DNA of 33,596 nucleotides from Verrucomicrobiota bacterium (GTDB taxonomy: Bacteria; Verrucomicrobiota; Kiritimatiellia; RFP12; UBA1067). A model generated the notes under the pieces. The model was not told the origin of the DNA. It worked only from the letters and a program-made list of their open reading frames with translations, and did no database searches. Positions 1 to 8,434 of the stretch are shown here, piece by piece (position 1 is the stretch's first letter; each line of letters begins with the position of its first letter). Where the stretch lies: contig JAHFSX010000056.1 in assembly GCA_023269675.1 (NCBI GenBank), positions 1-33,596 of the forward strand. The letters run 5' to 3'. The translations under genes and the position numbers were made by a program.

Positions 1-3000
1 ACGCGACCACCGTCCCGTCATCCTTCAAAGCCATCGTAAACGCATACCCCGCCGCCACATCTACCACGCGGTTCGAAAGCCCGGCGGGGAGCTGGCATTG
101 ACCGCTCCAGTCGCTCCCCCAGACGACAACCGTACCCGGCCGAGCCCCTCCGGCGCCATATCTGGCTTGAGCCGTCCAGCTGCCCTCCAGCCCGGCCTTG
201 AAAGCCCGCGCCGTCACGACGGTTGCCGTCGTCAACATGAGCGGCGCCGCATACCGCGCGCTTTCCGCCGTCGGAACTGAGCCGTCGAGCGTGTATCGGA
301 TCTCCGCGCCCTCTGTAGCGCTGGAGATCGTCACCTCCAGCGAGCCTCCGTTGGGAACACGCGTGCCCGACGCGGGAGAGAAGGTTGGGCGGGCCACGGC
401 GGCGCTCAGTATGGCCGCGGAATGATACGCCCCCCCAGCCACCGCCACAGCCGGACCGTCGCAAACGGGAACATCGCATTGCCCTTCCTTGTTGCTTCCC
501 CAGGCAAACAGCGTGCCGTTCTCAAGCAGAAGAAGGGTGTGCCTGCCGCCCGCCGCAACAGCACTCGCCGCCGAGACCCCGGAAGGAACAGTGATGACGT
601 CGGGGTCGTCGCTTCCCCAAGCGAGCACGTTCCCGTTTGCCTGCAGCACCACCGTGCGCGAGCCGCCTGCCGCCAGGCCGACCGCATTGGCTATAACCGT
701 CCCCTCCGGGATGGGAGCCACACCCCAACTCGCTCCCCACGCGGTCAGCGCGCCGTCATTCCCAAGCGCCACCGTGAAGTCATCGCCCGCCGCCACCGCG
801 ACCAAACCCGTGACGCCTTCCGGCACGGTACACTGCCCGTATCCGTTGTACCCCCAGGCCGCAACCGTGCCGTCCGCCTTCAAAACGACGGAGTGTCCCC
901 CTCCAGCCGCTATCGCGACAACGCCCGACAGCCCCTCCGGCACCTGGCACTCCCCCTGCCAATTGCTGCCCCATGCCACGACCGTGCCGTCCGCCTTCAG
1001 CGCCAAATTATGGCTCCCGCCCGCGGCAATGGCGATCACGCCCGAAAGCCCGGCAGGCACTGCGCACGCGCCATCCTTACCCCCCCAAGTGACCACCGTG
1101 CCGTCCGCCTTCAGCGCGGCGGTATGATACCAGCCCGCGGCCACCGCGACCGCGTTCGTCAACCCTTCGGGCACGTCGCATTGCCCGAGCCCGTTATAGC
1201 CCCACGCGATCACCGAGCCGGCTTCTCCTACCTTCCACACCGTGTAGCGCGCCGAAGCGACCACACTCGGCAAGCCGTCGCGGCTGCACGCGCGAGCCTT
1301 CATCGTCACCGTGTTCGTCACGAGCACAGGAGCGACGTAAAGCGCACTCGCTTCTGTGGGCATCGTCCCGTCCAGCGTGTAGCGGATCTCCGCGCCCTCC
1401 GTGGCGCAGGCGAGGGTCACCTCCAAAGAGCCTCCGGCGGGAATCACCGCTCCGGAAGCCGGCGCGAACACCGGCACGGCCATGGCATCCGAAACAACGG
1501 CCACCGAATGGATCGCGCCACCGCCGAACGCCACCACAGGCGGCAGTCCGGGGGGCACGGCGCACTGCCCTTCCCTCGTTTCACCCCACGCGACCAGGCT
1601 CCCGTCCGTCTTCAGCGCCAAGAAGTGCGCCATACCCGCCGACACCGCCACCACGTCCGACAGTCCGACAGGCATGTCCGTGCCGCTGACATGATTGACC
1701 CACGCCGATACGGTCCCGTCGCGTTTCAGCGCCACAACCCCGTCGGAAGCGGCAGCAAGGCCCGAGACGTCCGAGAGCGTAGCCAGATAGTCCGCCATCT
1801 CCGAATGCACGTCATAGCCCCACGCGGTCACCGTGCCGTCCGCGCGCAGCGCGACTGCAAAATAGGTTCCTGCCGACAGGGCCGTCACATTCGTGAGCCC
1901 GGCCGGAGGCCCGCTCATGTCGCCCCACATCGTTACCCTGCCATCCGCCTTCAGCGCAAACGTGCTGTACGCGCCTGTGGCCACGGCCACGACGTTCGAC
2001 AGGTCCGGCGGCACATCGCACTGGCCTCGCCAGTTGTTCCCCCAAGCCGTCACCGTGCCGTCGGCCTTCAGCGCCACGCTGTGTAAATCGCCAGCCGACA
2101 CCGCGACCACATTCGCCAGTCCTTCGGGAACGTCGTCCTGACCCATGCCATCGTAACCCCACGCGACAACCCGCCCCCGCGACGTCAGCGCCAGCGTGTG
2201 ATATGAGCCCGCCGCCACCGCGACCGCGTTCGTAAGCCCCTCGGGCACCGCGCACTGGCCGTGCGAATCCATCCCCCATGCGACCACCTGCCCCGCCATC
2301 CCGTCTGCGGCCTGTTTCCAATAACCCGCCGTGGCCACCGCGCTGCCGTCCATGCCGCTCTTAAAGGCCCTGGCCTTGACGATCGCCGTGGCGTTGAGCA
2401 CGAGCGACGTGCTGTAAAGCGACGAAGCCTGCGTGGGCTCGGAGCCGTCCAGGGTGTAGCGGATCTCTGCGCCCTCCGTGACGTTGGTGAGCGTGACCGC
2501 CAAACGGTCCGCGAACAGCCGCCCCGGCGCAGGCGTGAACACGGGCGACGCGGCTTGCGACACGCCGAGCGCCAGCGCGTTCATCGGTCCCGCGTCGAGG
2601 GCGACGATTCGGACGCCGGGGTGTTCAGACGCCGGAATGGCACCATCGAACGCAATGGCCAGAGTCCCGTCCGGCATGAGCGCGTAAACGCGGTTATCAT
2701 CTCCGACTGAAACCGCAACGGCGCCCTGCAGGTCTTCTAAGTTCTGTATGCCATTGAGACAGACCGTTCCGTCCGCTTTCACGGCCACGGTGGCGCTGCC
2801 GCCCGCAGCCACAGCGGTCACGCCCGAAAGCGTCCCGATCTGCTCCCGCATCCACGCCGGCACGCCGTCGCCCCAGACGGCGAGCGTTCCATCCGCACGC
2901 AGCGCCACGCTGTGCAGATCGCCCGCAGCAACCGCCATGACCTCTGAGAGCCCGGCAGGCACATCGCACTGGCCGAGCCAATTGTCGCCCCACGCAACGA

Positions 3001-3484
3001 CCGTACCGTCCGCCTTCAACGCCAGCGCGTGATGCGCACCGGCCGCGACCGCGATCCCGTTCGTCAAGACGTCGGGCGCGGGCACATCGCTGTTCCCCAT
3101 CCCTCCCCAGACGGCCACTGTGCCATCGGCCTTCAGCGCCATGCTGTAGAAATCCCCGGCCGCCACCGCCGCCACGGCCGAGAGCCCCGGCGGTACGACA
3201 CACTGACCGAGCGAATTATCGCCCCATGCCACCACGCTGCCGTCCGGCTTCAGCGCCACCGTATGGAATCCCCCCGCCGCAGCGGCCGTCACAGGGGAAC
3301 CCCCTTCCGGCAGAGCGCACGGCTCGAAAAACCCTTGGCCCCACCGATACAGAACGGACTGCGCCTCGTCAGCCTTCGCGGTCAGCGCCCCCGCAAGGAA
3401 TACGGCTGAAAGCACGGCCAGAGCTGCGAAAGTCTTTCTCTTGGCCATCCGTGAAAAAGAAGCCCCCATGCAATTTTGTTTCAT
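1..3484 (-). CDS. Giant secreted RCC1-repeat protein with chitobiase/HEX_C-type spacer domains (C-terminus beyond the window)
   Basis: The frame is open from the ATG at 3484 to the left edge, so at least 1161 residues are encoded and the C-terminus is missing. A signal peptide is visible: a MAKRK-type basic stretch at residues 13-17, a hydrophobic core, and an AKA cleavage site near residue 37. The rest is a run of RCC1-type blades with the pattern VAVAAGxxHxxALKADGTVxAWG, usually followed by GQCxVPxGL. After about every six or seven blades comes a segment carrying EIRYTLDG, resembling the chitobiase/HEX_C-type Ig-like domain; its copies lie near 2455, 1378 and 292, a spacing of about 1080 bp. 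The ATG at 3484 is preferred over in-frame ATGs at 3469 and 3448 because only it has a Shine-Dalgarno-like GAGGGGG just upstream. RCC1 propellers usually mediate binding. A surface or secreted adhesin or structural role is inferred; no catalytic motif is visible. Confidence 0.9.
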   Translation of the reverse strand, partial: MKQNCMGASFSRMAKRKTFAALAVLSAVFLAGALTAKADEAQSVLYRWGQGFFEPCALPEGGSPVTAAAAGGFHTVALKPDGSVVAWGDNSLGQCVVPPGLSAVAAVAAGDFYSMALKADGTVAVWGGMGNSDVPAPDVLTNGIAVAAGAHHALALKADGTVVAWGDNWLGQCDVPAGLSEVMAVAAGDLHSVALRADGTLAVWGDGVPAWMREQIGTLSGVTAVAAGGSATVAVKADGTVCLNGIQNLEDLQGAVAVSVGDDNRVYALMPDGTLAIAFDGAIPASEHPGVRIVALDAGPMNALALGVSQAASPVFTPAPGRLFADRLAVTLTNVTEGAEIRYTLDGSEPTQASSLYSTSLVLNATAIVKARAFKSGMDGSAVATAGYWKQAADGMAGQVVAWGMDSHGQCAVPEGLTNAVAVAAGSYHTLALTSRGRVVAWGYDGMGQDDVPEGLANVVAVSAGDLHSVALKADGTVTAWGNNWRGQCDVPPDLSNVVAVATGAYSTFALKADGRVTMWGDMSGPPAGLTNVTALSAGTYFAVALRADGTVTAWGYDVHSEMADYLATLSDVSGLAAASDGVVALKRDGTVSAWVNHVSGTDMPVGLSDVVAVSAGMAHFLALKTDGSLVAWGETREGQCAVPPGLPPVVAFGGGAIHSVAVVSDAMAVPVFAPASGAVIPAGGSLEVTLACATEGAEIRYTLDGTMPTEASALYVAPVLVTNTVTMKARACSRDGLPSVVASARYTVWKVGEAGSVIAWGYNGLGQCDVPEGLTNAVAVAAGWYHTAALKADGTVVTWGGKDGACAVPAGLSGVIAIAAGGSHNLALKADGTVVAWGSNWQGECQVPEGLSGVVAIAAGGGHSVVLKADGTVAAWGYNGYGQCTVPEGVTGLVAVAAGDDFTVALGNDGALTAWGASWGVAPIPEGTVIANAVGLAAGGSRTVVLQANGNVLAWGSDDPDVITVPSGVSAASAVAAGGRHTLLLLENGTLFAWGSNKEGQCDVPVCDGPAVAVAGGAYHSAAILSAAVARPTFSPASGTRVPNGGSLEVTISSATEGAEIRYTLDGSVPTAESARYAAPLMLTTATVVTARAFKAGLEGSWTAQARYGAGGARPGTVVVWGSDWSGQCQLPAGLSNRVVDVAAGYAFTMALKDDGTVVA

Positions 3485-3523
3485 AACCCCCTCTGTCGTC
3501 CGAAACGGAACATGGCATATTTA

Positions 3524-3554
3524 TATTTAATCAGAACGGGGAATCCTTCGTCAA
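3524..3554 (-). promoter_or_regulatory. Putative promoter of the RCC1-repeat gene
   Basis: In the short AT-rich gap upstream of the RCC1-repeat gene, the minus strand has TTGACG (3549-3554) and TAAATA (3524-3529), 19 bp apart. An overlapping TATAAA lies at 3520-3525. The spacing is slightly long for a housekeeping promoter, so this is only a candidate. Confidence 0.35.
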
Positions 3555-3563
3555 CCTCCGCGG

Positions 3564-4373
3564 TCACTCTTTCTTCGCGGCGCGCGGATTCGCGCGCTCC
3601 TTGAAAAAGCGGACGACGGAGGGAGCGGCCTCGGGCGGGAGTTCATGGCCGCCGGGATGGATGAGGGCGATGACGGGCGCGCCCGCGCTGGAGGCGTAGA
3701 GCGTGGCGTTCGTGCCCCACGGCTGGCCCGCGCCGCAGCGGTTGATCCGCCGCAAGGACTCCAGCGTCTGCTGCTGCCACACGAATTTGACGAGCGGGTC
3801 CCTCTCGCCCGCCAGGTGCAGAACCGGCTTGGGAGTGAGCCGCGCGAGCTGCGTGGTCACCGCCGCGCAAGGCGCGAAGGCGTCGAAGCAGTACGCGCGC
3901 GTCGCCCACAGCAGGTAGGTGAAGCCGCCGCCGTTGGAGTGGCCCGTGGCATAGACGCGCCGGCCGTCGATCTTGCAAGTCGTGCGGAGCGACTCCATCA
4001 CGGCGTCGAAAAACTTCAGGTCGCGGTCGCCCTGGTCGCCGGGGGCATTCTGCCAGCCGGATTTCTTGCCCTCGGGGTCGGTGAGCCGCCCCGGCGTGGG
4101 AACCCCCTGCATGTAGACGACCAGCGCCTCGGGCCAGAGCGCATGGCAGGGGAAAGCGCGGGCCATGTGGCGCATGTTGCCGCCGTGCCCGTGAAAAACG
4201 AAGACCACGGGGACCGCGTTGGAGAGCGCCTGCGGCGGCACATAGACCAGCGCCTCGCGGGTCACGCCATCCACCGTCCACTCGCGGCGCTCGGGCGCGG
4301 CGGCAAGCGAAGAAATGGCCAGCCCGAAGCCCAGCGCAAGCGCACCCGAAAACGCCGAACTGACTGTCAGCAT
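3564..4373 (-). CDS. Secreted CE1-like esterase (feruloyl esterase / PHB depolymerase family)
   Basis: This 269-residue protein is an exported alpha/beta hydrolase. Residues 1-26 form a signal peptide ending in SSLAAA. HGHGG at 61-65 fits the oxyanion-hole region. GHSNGG at 144-149 places the nucleophile at Ser146, with Asp192 (GERDP) and His243 (PGGHE) completing a triad. The family includes LpqC-like proteins, PHB depolymerases and carbohydrate esterase family 1 enzymes that remove feruloyl or acetyl groups from plant polysaccharides. In a window with several polysaccharide-degrading proteins, a polysaccharide esterase role is the more likely one, but the substrate cannot be read from sequence. 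The start is supported by GGGAG about 6 bases upstream of the ATG. Confidence 0.85.
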   Translation of the reverse strand: MLTVSSAFSGALALGFGLAISSLAAAPERREWTVDGVTREALVYVPPQALSNAVPVVFVFHGHGGNMRHMARAFPCHALWPEALVVYMQGVPTPGRLTDPEGKKSGWQNAPGDQGDRDLKFFDAVMESLRTTCKIDGRRVYATGHSNGGGFTYLLWATRAYCFDAFAPCAAVTTQLARLTPKPVLHLAGERDPLVKFVWQQQTLESLRRINRCGAGQPWGTNATLYASSAGAPVIALIHPGGHELPPEAAPSVVRFFKERANPRAAKKE

Positions 4374-4413
4374 ACGCCGCTCCCATTTCAGATCAGGACT
4401 AGTCAGCCCACAG

Positions 4414-4487
4414 GGTAGGGACGGTTCCCCGACCGTCCGCCGGTCACTGCCCTGGCCCTGCGGACGCCTCGGGGAGGCGTCCCTGCC
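4414..4487. repeat. Interspersed inverted-repeat element, copy 1 (GGTAGGGACG... type)
   Basis: A 74-bp element fills most of the gap between the esterase start and the gltX stop. It begins GGTAGGGA and ends TCCCTGCC, so the ends are inverted repeats. Each end is itself a small hairpin: GGACGGTTCCCCGACCGTCC on the left and GGACGCCTCGGGGAGGCGTCC-type sequence on the right. A second copy lies at 7065-7141 with the same architecture and nearly the same length. Confidence 0.75.
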
Positions 4488-4504
4488 GGTCGGATCGAAG
4501 CCTG

Positions 4505-5818
4505 CTAGAGGCTGCCTTCGCGCAGCCTCCGCGCCACGTCGCGCAGACGCGCGCAGACCTTGTCGCGGCCGAGCAGCACCAGCACCTCGAAGAGCCCCGG
4601 GCCTTCGGTGAGGCCCGAGACCGCCACGCGCACCGGATGCACCATCGAGCCCAGGCCCGTGCCGCTGGCCTCGCCCATCGCGGCCAGCACGTCGTGCGTG
4701 GTCTGCAGGTCAAAGGAGGGCAGCGCCGCATACTGCTCCGCCACCCCGTCCAGCAGCGCGGGCACACCCTCGAGCTTCAGGCGCTTCTCGACCGCTTTCT
4801 GATCGAAGGCGTAGGCGTCCGTGAAAAAGAAGGCACACGAAGCGGGAAGTTCGGAGTAGAAGCGGGTGCGGATCTGCATCTGCTCCATGACCCCCGCGAG
4901 ATCCACGCCCTCGGTGGAGAGCCCCTCCGCCTGCACGCGCGCCAGGAACTCGGCCGCGAACACCTCGCGCGGCTGGCGCCGGATGTACTCGCCGTTCATC
5001 CACACCAGCTTCTTGATGTCGAAGCGCGCCGCGCTGGACTTGCAGCGGTCCAGCGTGAAGAGCGCGATCATCTCCTCGCGCGTCAACACCTCGCGGTCGT
5101 CGCCCGGCGCCCAGCCGAGCAGCAGCAGGAAGTTGAAGAGCGCGTCGGGCAGATAGCCCTGCTCCTTGAACTCGCCCACGAAGGCCGCGCCGTCGCGCTT
5201 GGAGTAGGGCTTGCCCTGGTTGTTCACGATCATCGGCAGGTGCGCGTACTGCGGCACCGCCGCGCCGATGGCCTTGAACAGCTCGATGTGCTTGAAGGTG
5301 TTCTCCACGTGGTCGTCGCCGCGGATCACGTGCGTGATCGCCATGTCGATGTCGTCCACCACATTGGAGAGATGGAAAACCGGCGTGCCGTCCGAGCGCA
5401 CGATCACAAAATCCTGGGTGTCCTCGGCCTTCTTCTTGATCGTGCCCTTGACGAGGTCGGTGAACTCCAGCCGCCCCTCTTTGGGCATGCGGAAGATCAC
5501 GCACTCGCCGCCGCCGCCCTTGGCCTCGCGGTAGGCCAGCCCCCGGCTGAGCAGATCCTCGGCCACCGCCAGATGACGGTCCATCTGCTTGCTCTGATAA
5601 ACCGTCGGCTCGTCGAAGTCAAGGCCGAGCCACGCCATGCAACCCAACAGGGTATCGATCGCTTCCTGCGTGGAGCGCTCACGGTCCGTGTCCTCCACGC
5701 GCAGCAGGAACTTGCCGCCCGCGTGGCGCGCGAAAAGCCAGTTGAAGATCGCCGCACGGATATTGCCGATGTGGACGTTGCCGGTGGGGCTGGGCGCGAA
5801 ACGGACTCTGACAGACAT
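4505..5818 (-). CDS. gltX: Glutamate--tRNA ligase
   Basis: The 437-residue product is a class I aminoacyl-tRNA synthetase that charges tRNA-Glu in the cytoplasm. The HIGH-type motif is seen as PSPTGNVHIGN (residues 9-19) and the KMSKS-type loop as KPYSKR (203-208). The characteristic RVEDTDRER and a GDDHVENT stretch are also present. It is somewhat shorter than the well-known enterobacterial enzyme (about 470 residues), with the shortening in the anticodon-binding half. Whether it is discriminating or also charges tRNA-Gln cannot be told; no gatCAB genes are in the window. GGAG lies about 10 bases upstream of the ATG. Confidence 0.97.
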   Translation of the reverse strand: MSVRVRFAPSPTGNVHIGNIRAAIFNWLFARHAGGKFLLRVEDTDRERSTQEAIDTLLGCMAWLGLDFDEPTVYQSKQMDRHLAVAEDLLSRGLAYREAKGGGGECVIFRMPKEGRLEFTDLVKGTIKKKAEDTQDFVIVRSDGTPVFHLSNVVDDIDMAITHVIRGDDHVENTFKHIELFKAIGAAVPQYAHLPMIVNNQGKPYSKRDGAAFVGEFKEQGYLPDALFNFLLLLGWAPGDDREVLTREEMIALFTLDRCKSSAARFDIKKLVWMNGEYIRRQPREVFAAEFLARVQAEGLSTEGVDLAGVMEQMQIRTRFYSELPASCAFFFTDAYAFDQKAVEKRLKLEGVPALLDGVAEQYAALPSFDLQTTHDVLAAMGEASGTGLGSMVHPVRVAVSGLTEGPGLFEVLVLLGRDKVCARLRDVARRLREGSL

Positions 5819-5870
5819 CGCTACTCACTCCTTCATTAAATGCAAAACAACTTCCCTGTACCTTCAAATG

Positions 5871-5960
5871 AATTACGATGACGAGCACGATTAGGATTAT
5901 GAGGAACCTGCGGCCTTCCGTAATCTTCATCCTAATCGTAATCTTAATCGTTCAGAAAAG
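5871..5960. repeat. Hexamer-built inverted repeat (GATTAN family), copy 1
   Basis: This sits upstream of gltX. Read on the minus strand from about 5954, the right arm is a run of five hexamers: GATTAA, GATTAC, GATTAG, GATGAA, GATTAC. The left arm on the plus strand shows the same six-base rhythm: GATGAC, GAGCAC, GATTAG, GATTAT, GAGGAA. The arms face each other across a short GC-rich spacer and could fold into a long hairpin. The right arm is followed by TCGTTCAGAAAAG, nearly identical to the flank of the copy at 24134-24230. Confidence 0.7.
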
Positions 5961-6010
5961 AATGGTTTAGTTTACCCCGACTCCCCCCGATAAACAAGTC
6001 CGGCGTCCGC

Positions 6011-6343
6011 TCAAAACGCCTGCATCTGCTTGTACATGGTCTCGATGTTCTGGGCGAGGCGCATCGTGCTCACGACCGCCAGCCACGTGATGACCAGCGT
6101 GGCAACGGTGAGAACGGCCTTCCAAACAGGACTCAGCTTCGGATGCCACCAGATGAGCGGCAGGGCGAGAGGCCCCACGCTGGCCAGCGCGATGACGATG
6201 AAAGTCGTGCGGTAGTACCACCTGAGAGCCTCCGCGGGCGGAGGCGGCGGCACGCGCACGGCGCCATTGAGGAACTCGCCGCAGTGCTTGCACTTGATGG
6301 CGGCGTCCTGGATCTCTTCGGCACAATAGGGACATTTTTTCAT
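6011..6343 (-). CDS. Small zinc-ribbon membrane protein
   Basis: The 110-residue product starts with a zinc ribbon: CPYC at residues 4-7 and CKHC at 18-21. A proline-rich linker and two hydrophobic segments follow (about 45-65 and 75-93). This resembles the many zinc-ribbon-plus-transmembrane proteins of unknown function. The ribbon is presumably on the cytoplasmic side; its role is unknown. The gene stands alone between gltX and the pseudouridine synthase. The Shine-Dalgarno sequence is weak (GGTGG about 8 bases upstream). Confidence 0.8.
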   Translation of the reverse strand: MKKCPYCAEEIQDAAIKCKHCGEFLNGAVRVPPPPPAEALRWYYRTTFIVIALASVGPLALPLIWWHPKLSPVWKAVLTVATLVITWLAVVSTMRLAQNIETMYKQMQAF

Positions 6344-6403
6344 TTGCTTACCACCGGTTTCAAATCGCCGCTAGTTTACCCCATCGCGCCCCCCGCCGCA
6401 CCC

Positions 6404-7057
6404 TCAAACTTCGAAGCCGTACGCCGTGCGGGCGGCCTCGCGGAAATCCTGCGGCACGCGGCCGTGGAGCTCGAGCTTCGCGCCGGAGGGCACGTGCAGC
6501 GCCACGCCGGTCGCGGTCAGCATCAGGCGCGGATGGCCGTGCCGCTGGGCGGGATCGCCGTAGCGGTCATCGCCTGCGAGCGGGTGCCCGATGCTGTAGA
6601 GGTGCACGCGCAGCTGGTGCCGCCGGCCCGTGAGGGGATGGAGCTGCACCAGCGAATAGTTCCCGGCCCGCGCCAAGACCTCGTAGCGCGTCTCGGAGGG
6701 CTTGCCCTTGGCGTCGTCCACGCCCATGCGGCCCGAGCCGAATTCGCGGAGAGGCCGCTTGATGAAGCCGCGGTCGGCCGCCACGAGGCCGTGAACCACC
6801 GCCAGATAGGTTTTGTGGACCTCGCGCCGCTCGAAGGCCGTGTTGAGAAAACGGTGCGCCGCCGCCGTGAGGGCGTAAAGGATCACGCCGCTGACGTCCT
6901 TGTCGAGACGGTGGACCGGAAAGATGCGGCGTCCCAGCTGGCTTTCCAGCAGCGCGCTGAGGCAGGCGTCGTCGCCGGCTTTCTCGGGGATGGCCGCCAC
7001 GCCCGCGGGCTTCATCACCGCCACGCAGTCGTCGTCCTGATAGAGGATCGTGATCAT
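6404..7057 (-). CDS. RluA-family pseudouridine synthase
   Basis: The 217-residue enzyme isomerises uridine to pseudouridine in rRNA or tRNA. HRLDKDVSG (residues 49-57) is the family signature, with Asp52 the catalytic aspartate. KPAG near residue 16 and a GRRHQLRVH stretch further on also fit. There is no N-terminal S4 domain, so it resembles short RluA/TruC-like members; the exact target position is not predictable. The ATG at 7057 is chosen because homology begins there. The frame stays open to 7156, but that extension runs through an intergenic repeat element and reads as non-protein. No clear Shine-Dalgarno precedes the ATG; the repeat edge lies 7 bp upstream. Confidence 0.9.
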   Translation of the reverse strand: MITILYQDDDCVAVMKPAGVAAIPEKAGDDACLSALLESQLGRRIFPVHRLDKDVSGVILYALTAAAHRFLNTAFERREVHKTYLAVVHGLVAADRGFIKRPLREFGSGRMGVDDAKGKPSETRYEVLARAGNYSLVQLHPLTGRRHQLRVHLYSIGHPLAGDDRYGDPAQRHGHPRLMLTATGVALHVPSGAKLELHGRVPQDFREAARTAYGFEV

Positions 7058-7064
7058 TGAATTG

Positions 7065-7141
7065 GGTAGGGCGCGTTCCCCGAACGCGCCGCCGGTCCAG
7101 AGCATTCCGCAGGGCGGACGGCTCGGGGAGCCGTCCCTACC
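7065..7141. repeat. Interspersed inverted-repeat element, copy 2
   Basis: A 77-bp element begins GGTAGGGC and ends CCCTACC. The internal hairpins are GCGCGTTCCCCGAACGCGC on the left and GGACGGCTCGGGGAGCCGTCC-type sequence on the right. It has the same plan as 4414-4487: the ends and the CCCCGA/CGGGG loops are conserved while stem sequences vary with compensating changes. It fills the gap between lysA and the pseudouridine synthase gene. Confidence 0.75.
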
Positions 7142-7155
7142 AGAGGCAGACCACA

Positions 7156-8421
7156 CTACGCCCGGAACGACGCCAGCGCGCCGAAGTCCAGCGTCGCAAA
7201 GTAATCCGCGGGCGTCTCCGCGCGGCGGATCTGCACCACGCTGCCGTCCTCGCGCAGCAGCAGTTCGGCCGAGCGCAGCTTGCCGTTGTACTGGAAGCCC
7301 ATGGCGTGCCCGTGCGCGCCCGCGTCGTGGATCACCACCAGGTCGCCCGGCGCCAGCTCCGGCAGCGGCCGGTCGATCGCGAACTTGTCGTTGTTCTCGC
7401 AGAGCGAGCCGGTCACGTCATAGACCGTCGAGCAAGGCTGGCCCGCCTTGGCCGGCACCGAGATGTGGTGGTACGCGCCGTAGAGCGCGGGCCGCATCAG
7501 GTTGGCCATGCAGGCGTCGAGCCCCGCGTAGGTCTTGTAGGTCTTCTTGATGTGGCGCACGCGCGCGACCAGGAAGCCGAAGGGGCCGGTGACCATGCGC
7601 CCGCACTCCATGTAGAGCTTGAGCGCGGGGTGGCCCTTGGCCAGCAGGCGCGACTCATACGCCGCGCGCACGCCCGCGCCCACGCACTCGAGATCCACCG
7701 CCGCCTGTTCGGGCCGGTACGGGATGCCGATGCCGCCGCCGATGTTGACGAATTCGAAGGTGATGCCCACCTCGCGGGAGAGTTCGACCGCGAGGTCGAA
7801 GAGGATCTCGGCCGTGTCGATGAAGTACTGGGGGTTCAGCTCGTTCGAAGCCACCATCGTGTGCAGGCCGAAGCGCTTCACGCCCTTCTGTTTCAGCACG
7901 CGGTAGCCCTCGAAGAGCTGCTCGCGCGTGAAGCCGTACTTGGCCTGCTCCGGGTTGCCGATGATCGCGTTGCCGCCCTTGAGCGGGCCGGGGTTATAGC
8001 GGAAGCAGACCAGTTCGGGCAGCCCCGCGCACGCCTCGAGGAAAGGGAGGTGCGAGAGGTCGTCGAGATTGATGACCGCGCCCAGCGCCTGGGCCTTGAC
8101 GAACTCGTTCGCGGGCGTGTCGTTCGAGGTGAACATGATCCCCTCGCCGGTCACGCCGATCTCCTGCGACAGCAGCAGCTCCGGCAGCGAGCTGCAGTCC
8201 ATGCCGAAACCCTCTTCCTTCAGGATCTTCATGAGGAAGGGGTTGGGACACGCCTTGACCGCGAAATACTCTTTGAAACCGGGATTCCAGGCGAACGCGG
8301 CTTTCAAGCGGCGGGCATTCGCCCGGATCCCTTTTTCATCGTATAGATGAAAAGGGGTCGGGCAGCTTTTTTCGATCTGTTCGATCTGGGCAAGCGTAAA
8401 AGGCAGGGTCTTTTGCGGCAT
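7156..8421 (-). CDS. lysA: Diaminopimelate decarboxylase (PLP, fold-type III)
   Basis: The 421-residue product is predicted to decarboxylate meso-diaminopimelate to lysine, the last step of lysine synthesis. FAVKACPNP places the PLP lysine at Lys56. NIGGGIGIPY is the phosphate-binding glycine loop. GSLCENND carries the cysteine typical of the decarboxylase active site formed across the dimer. Ornithine or carboxynorspermidine decarboxylases share the fold and remain a minor alternative. The ATG at 8421 is preferred to an in-frame TTG at 8436, because TTGGAG just upstream of the ATG is a good ribosome-binding site and overlaps that TTG. A promoter-like dyad precedes it. Confidence 0.88.
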   Translation of the reverse strand: MPQKTLPFTLAQIEQIEKSCPTPFHLYDEKGIRANARRLKAAFAWNPGFKEYFAVKACPNPFLMKILKEEGFGMDCSSLPELLLSQEIGVTGEGIMFTSNDTPANEFVKAQALGAVINLDDLSHLPFLEACAGLPELVCFRYNPGPLKGGNAIIGNPEQAKYGFTREQLFEGYRVLKQKGVKRFGLHTMVASNELNPQYFIDTAEILFDLAVELSREVGITFEFVNIGGGIGIPYRPEQAAVDLECVGAGVRAAYESRLLAKGHPALKLYMECGRMVTGPFGFLVARVRHIKKTYKTYAGLDACMANLMRPALYGAYHHISVPAKAGQPCSTVYDVTGSLCENNDKFAIDRPLPELAPGDLVVIHDAGAHGHAMGFQYNGKLRSAELLLREDGSVVQIRRAETPADYFATLDFGALASFRA

Positions 8422-8434
8422 GTCGGAAAACTCC

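Noticed and set aside
422..2086. Long plus-strand open frame (554 codons), rich in Arg/His
   Set aside because: It is the opposite-strand reading of the RCC1-repeat gene; the minus strand gives clean repeats and a signal peptide.
5871..5960. Hexamer repeat as a CRISPR or telomere-like array
   Set aside because: The units are 6 bp, drift in sequence, have no spacers, and the arms are inverted; no cas genes are present.
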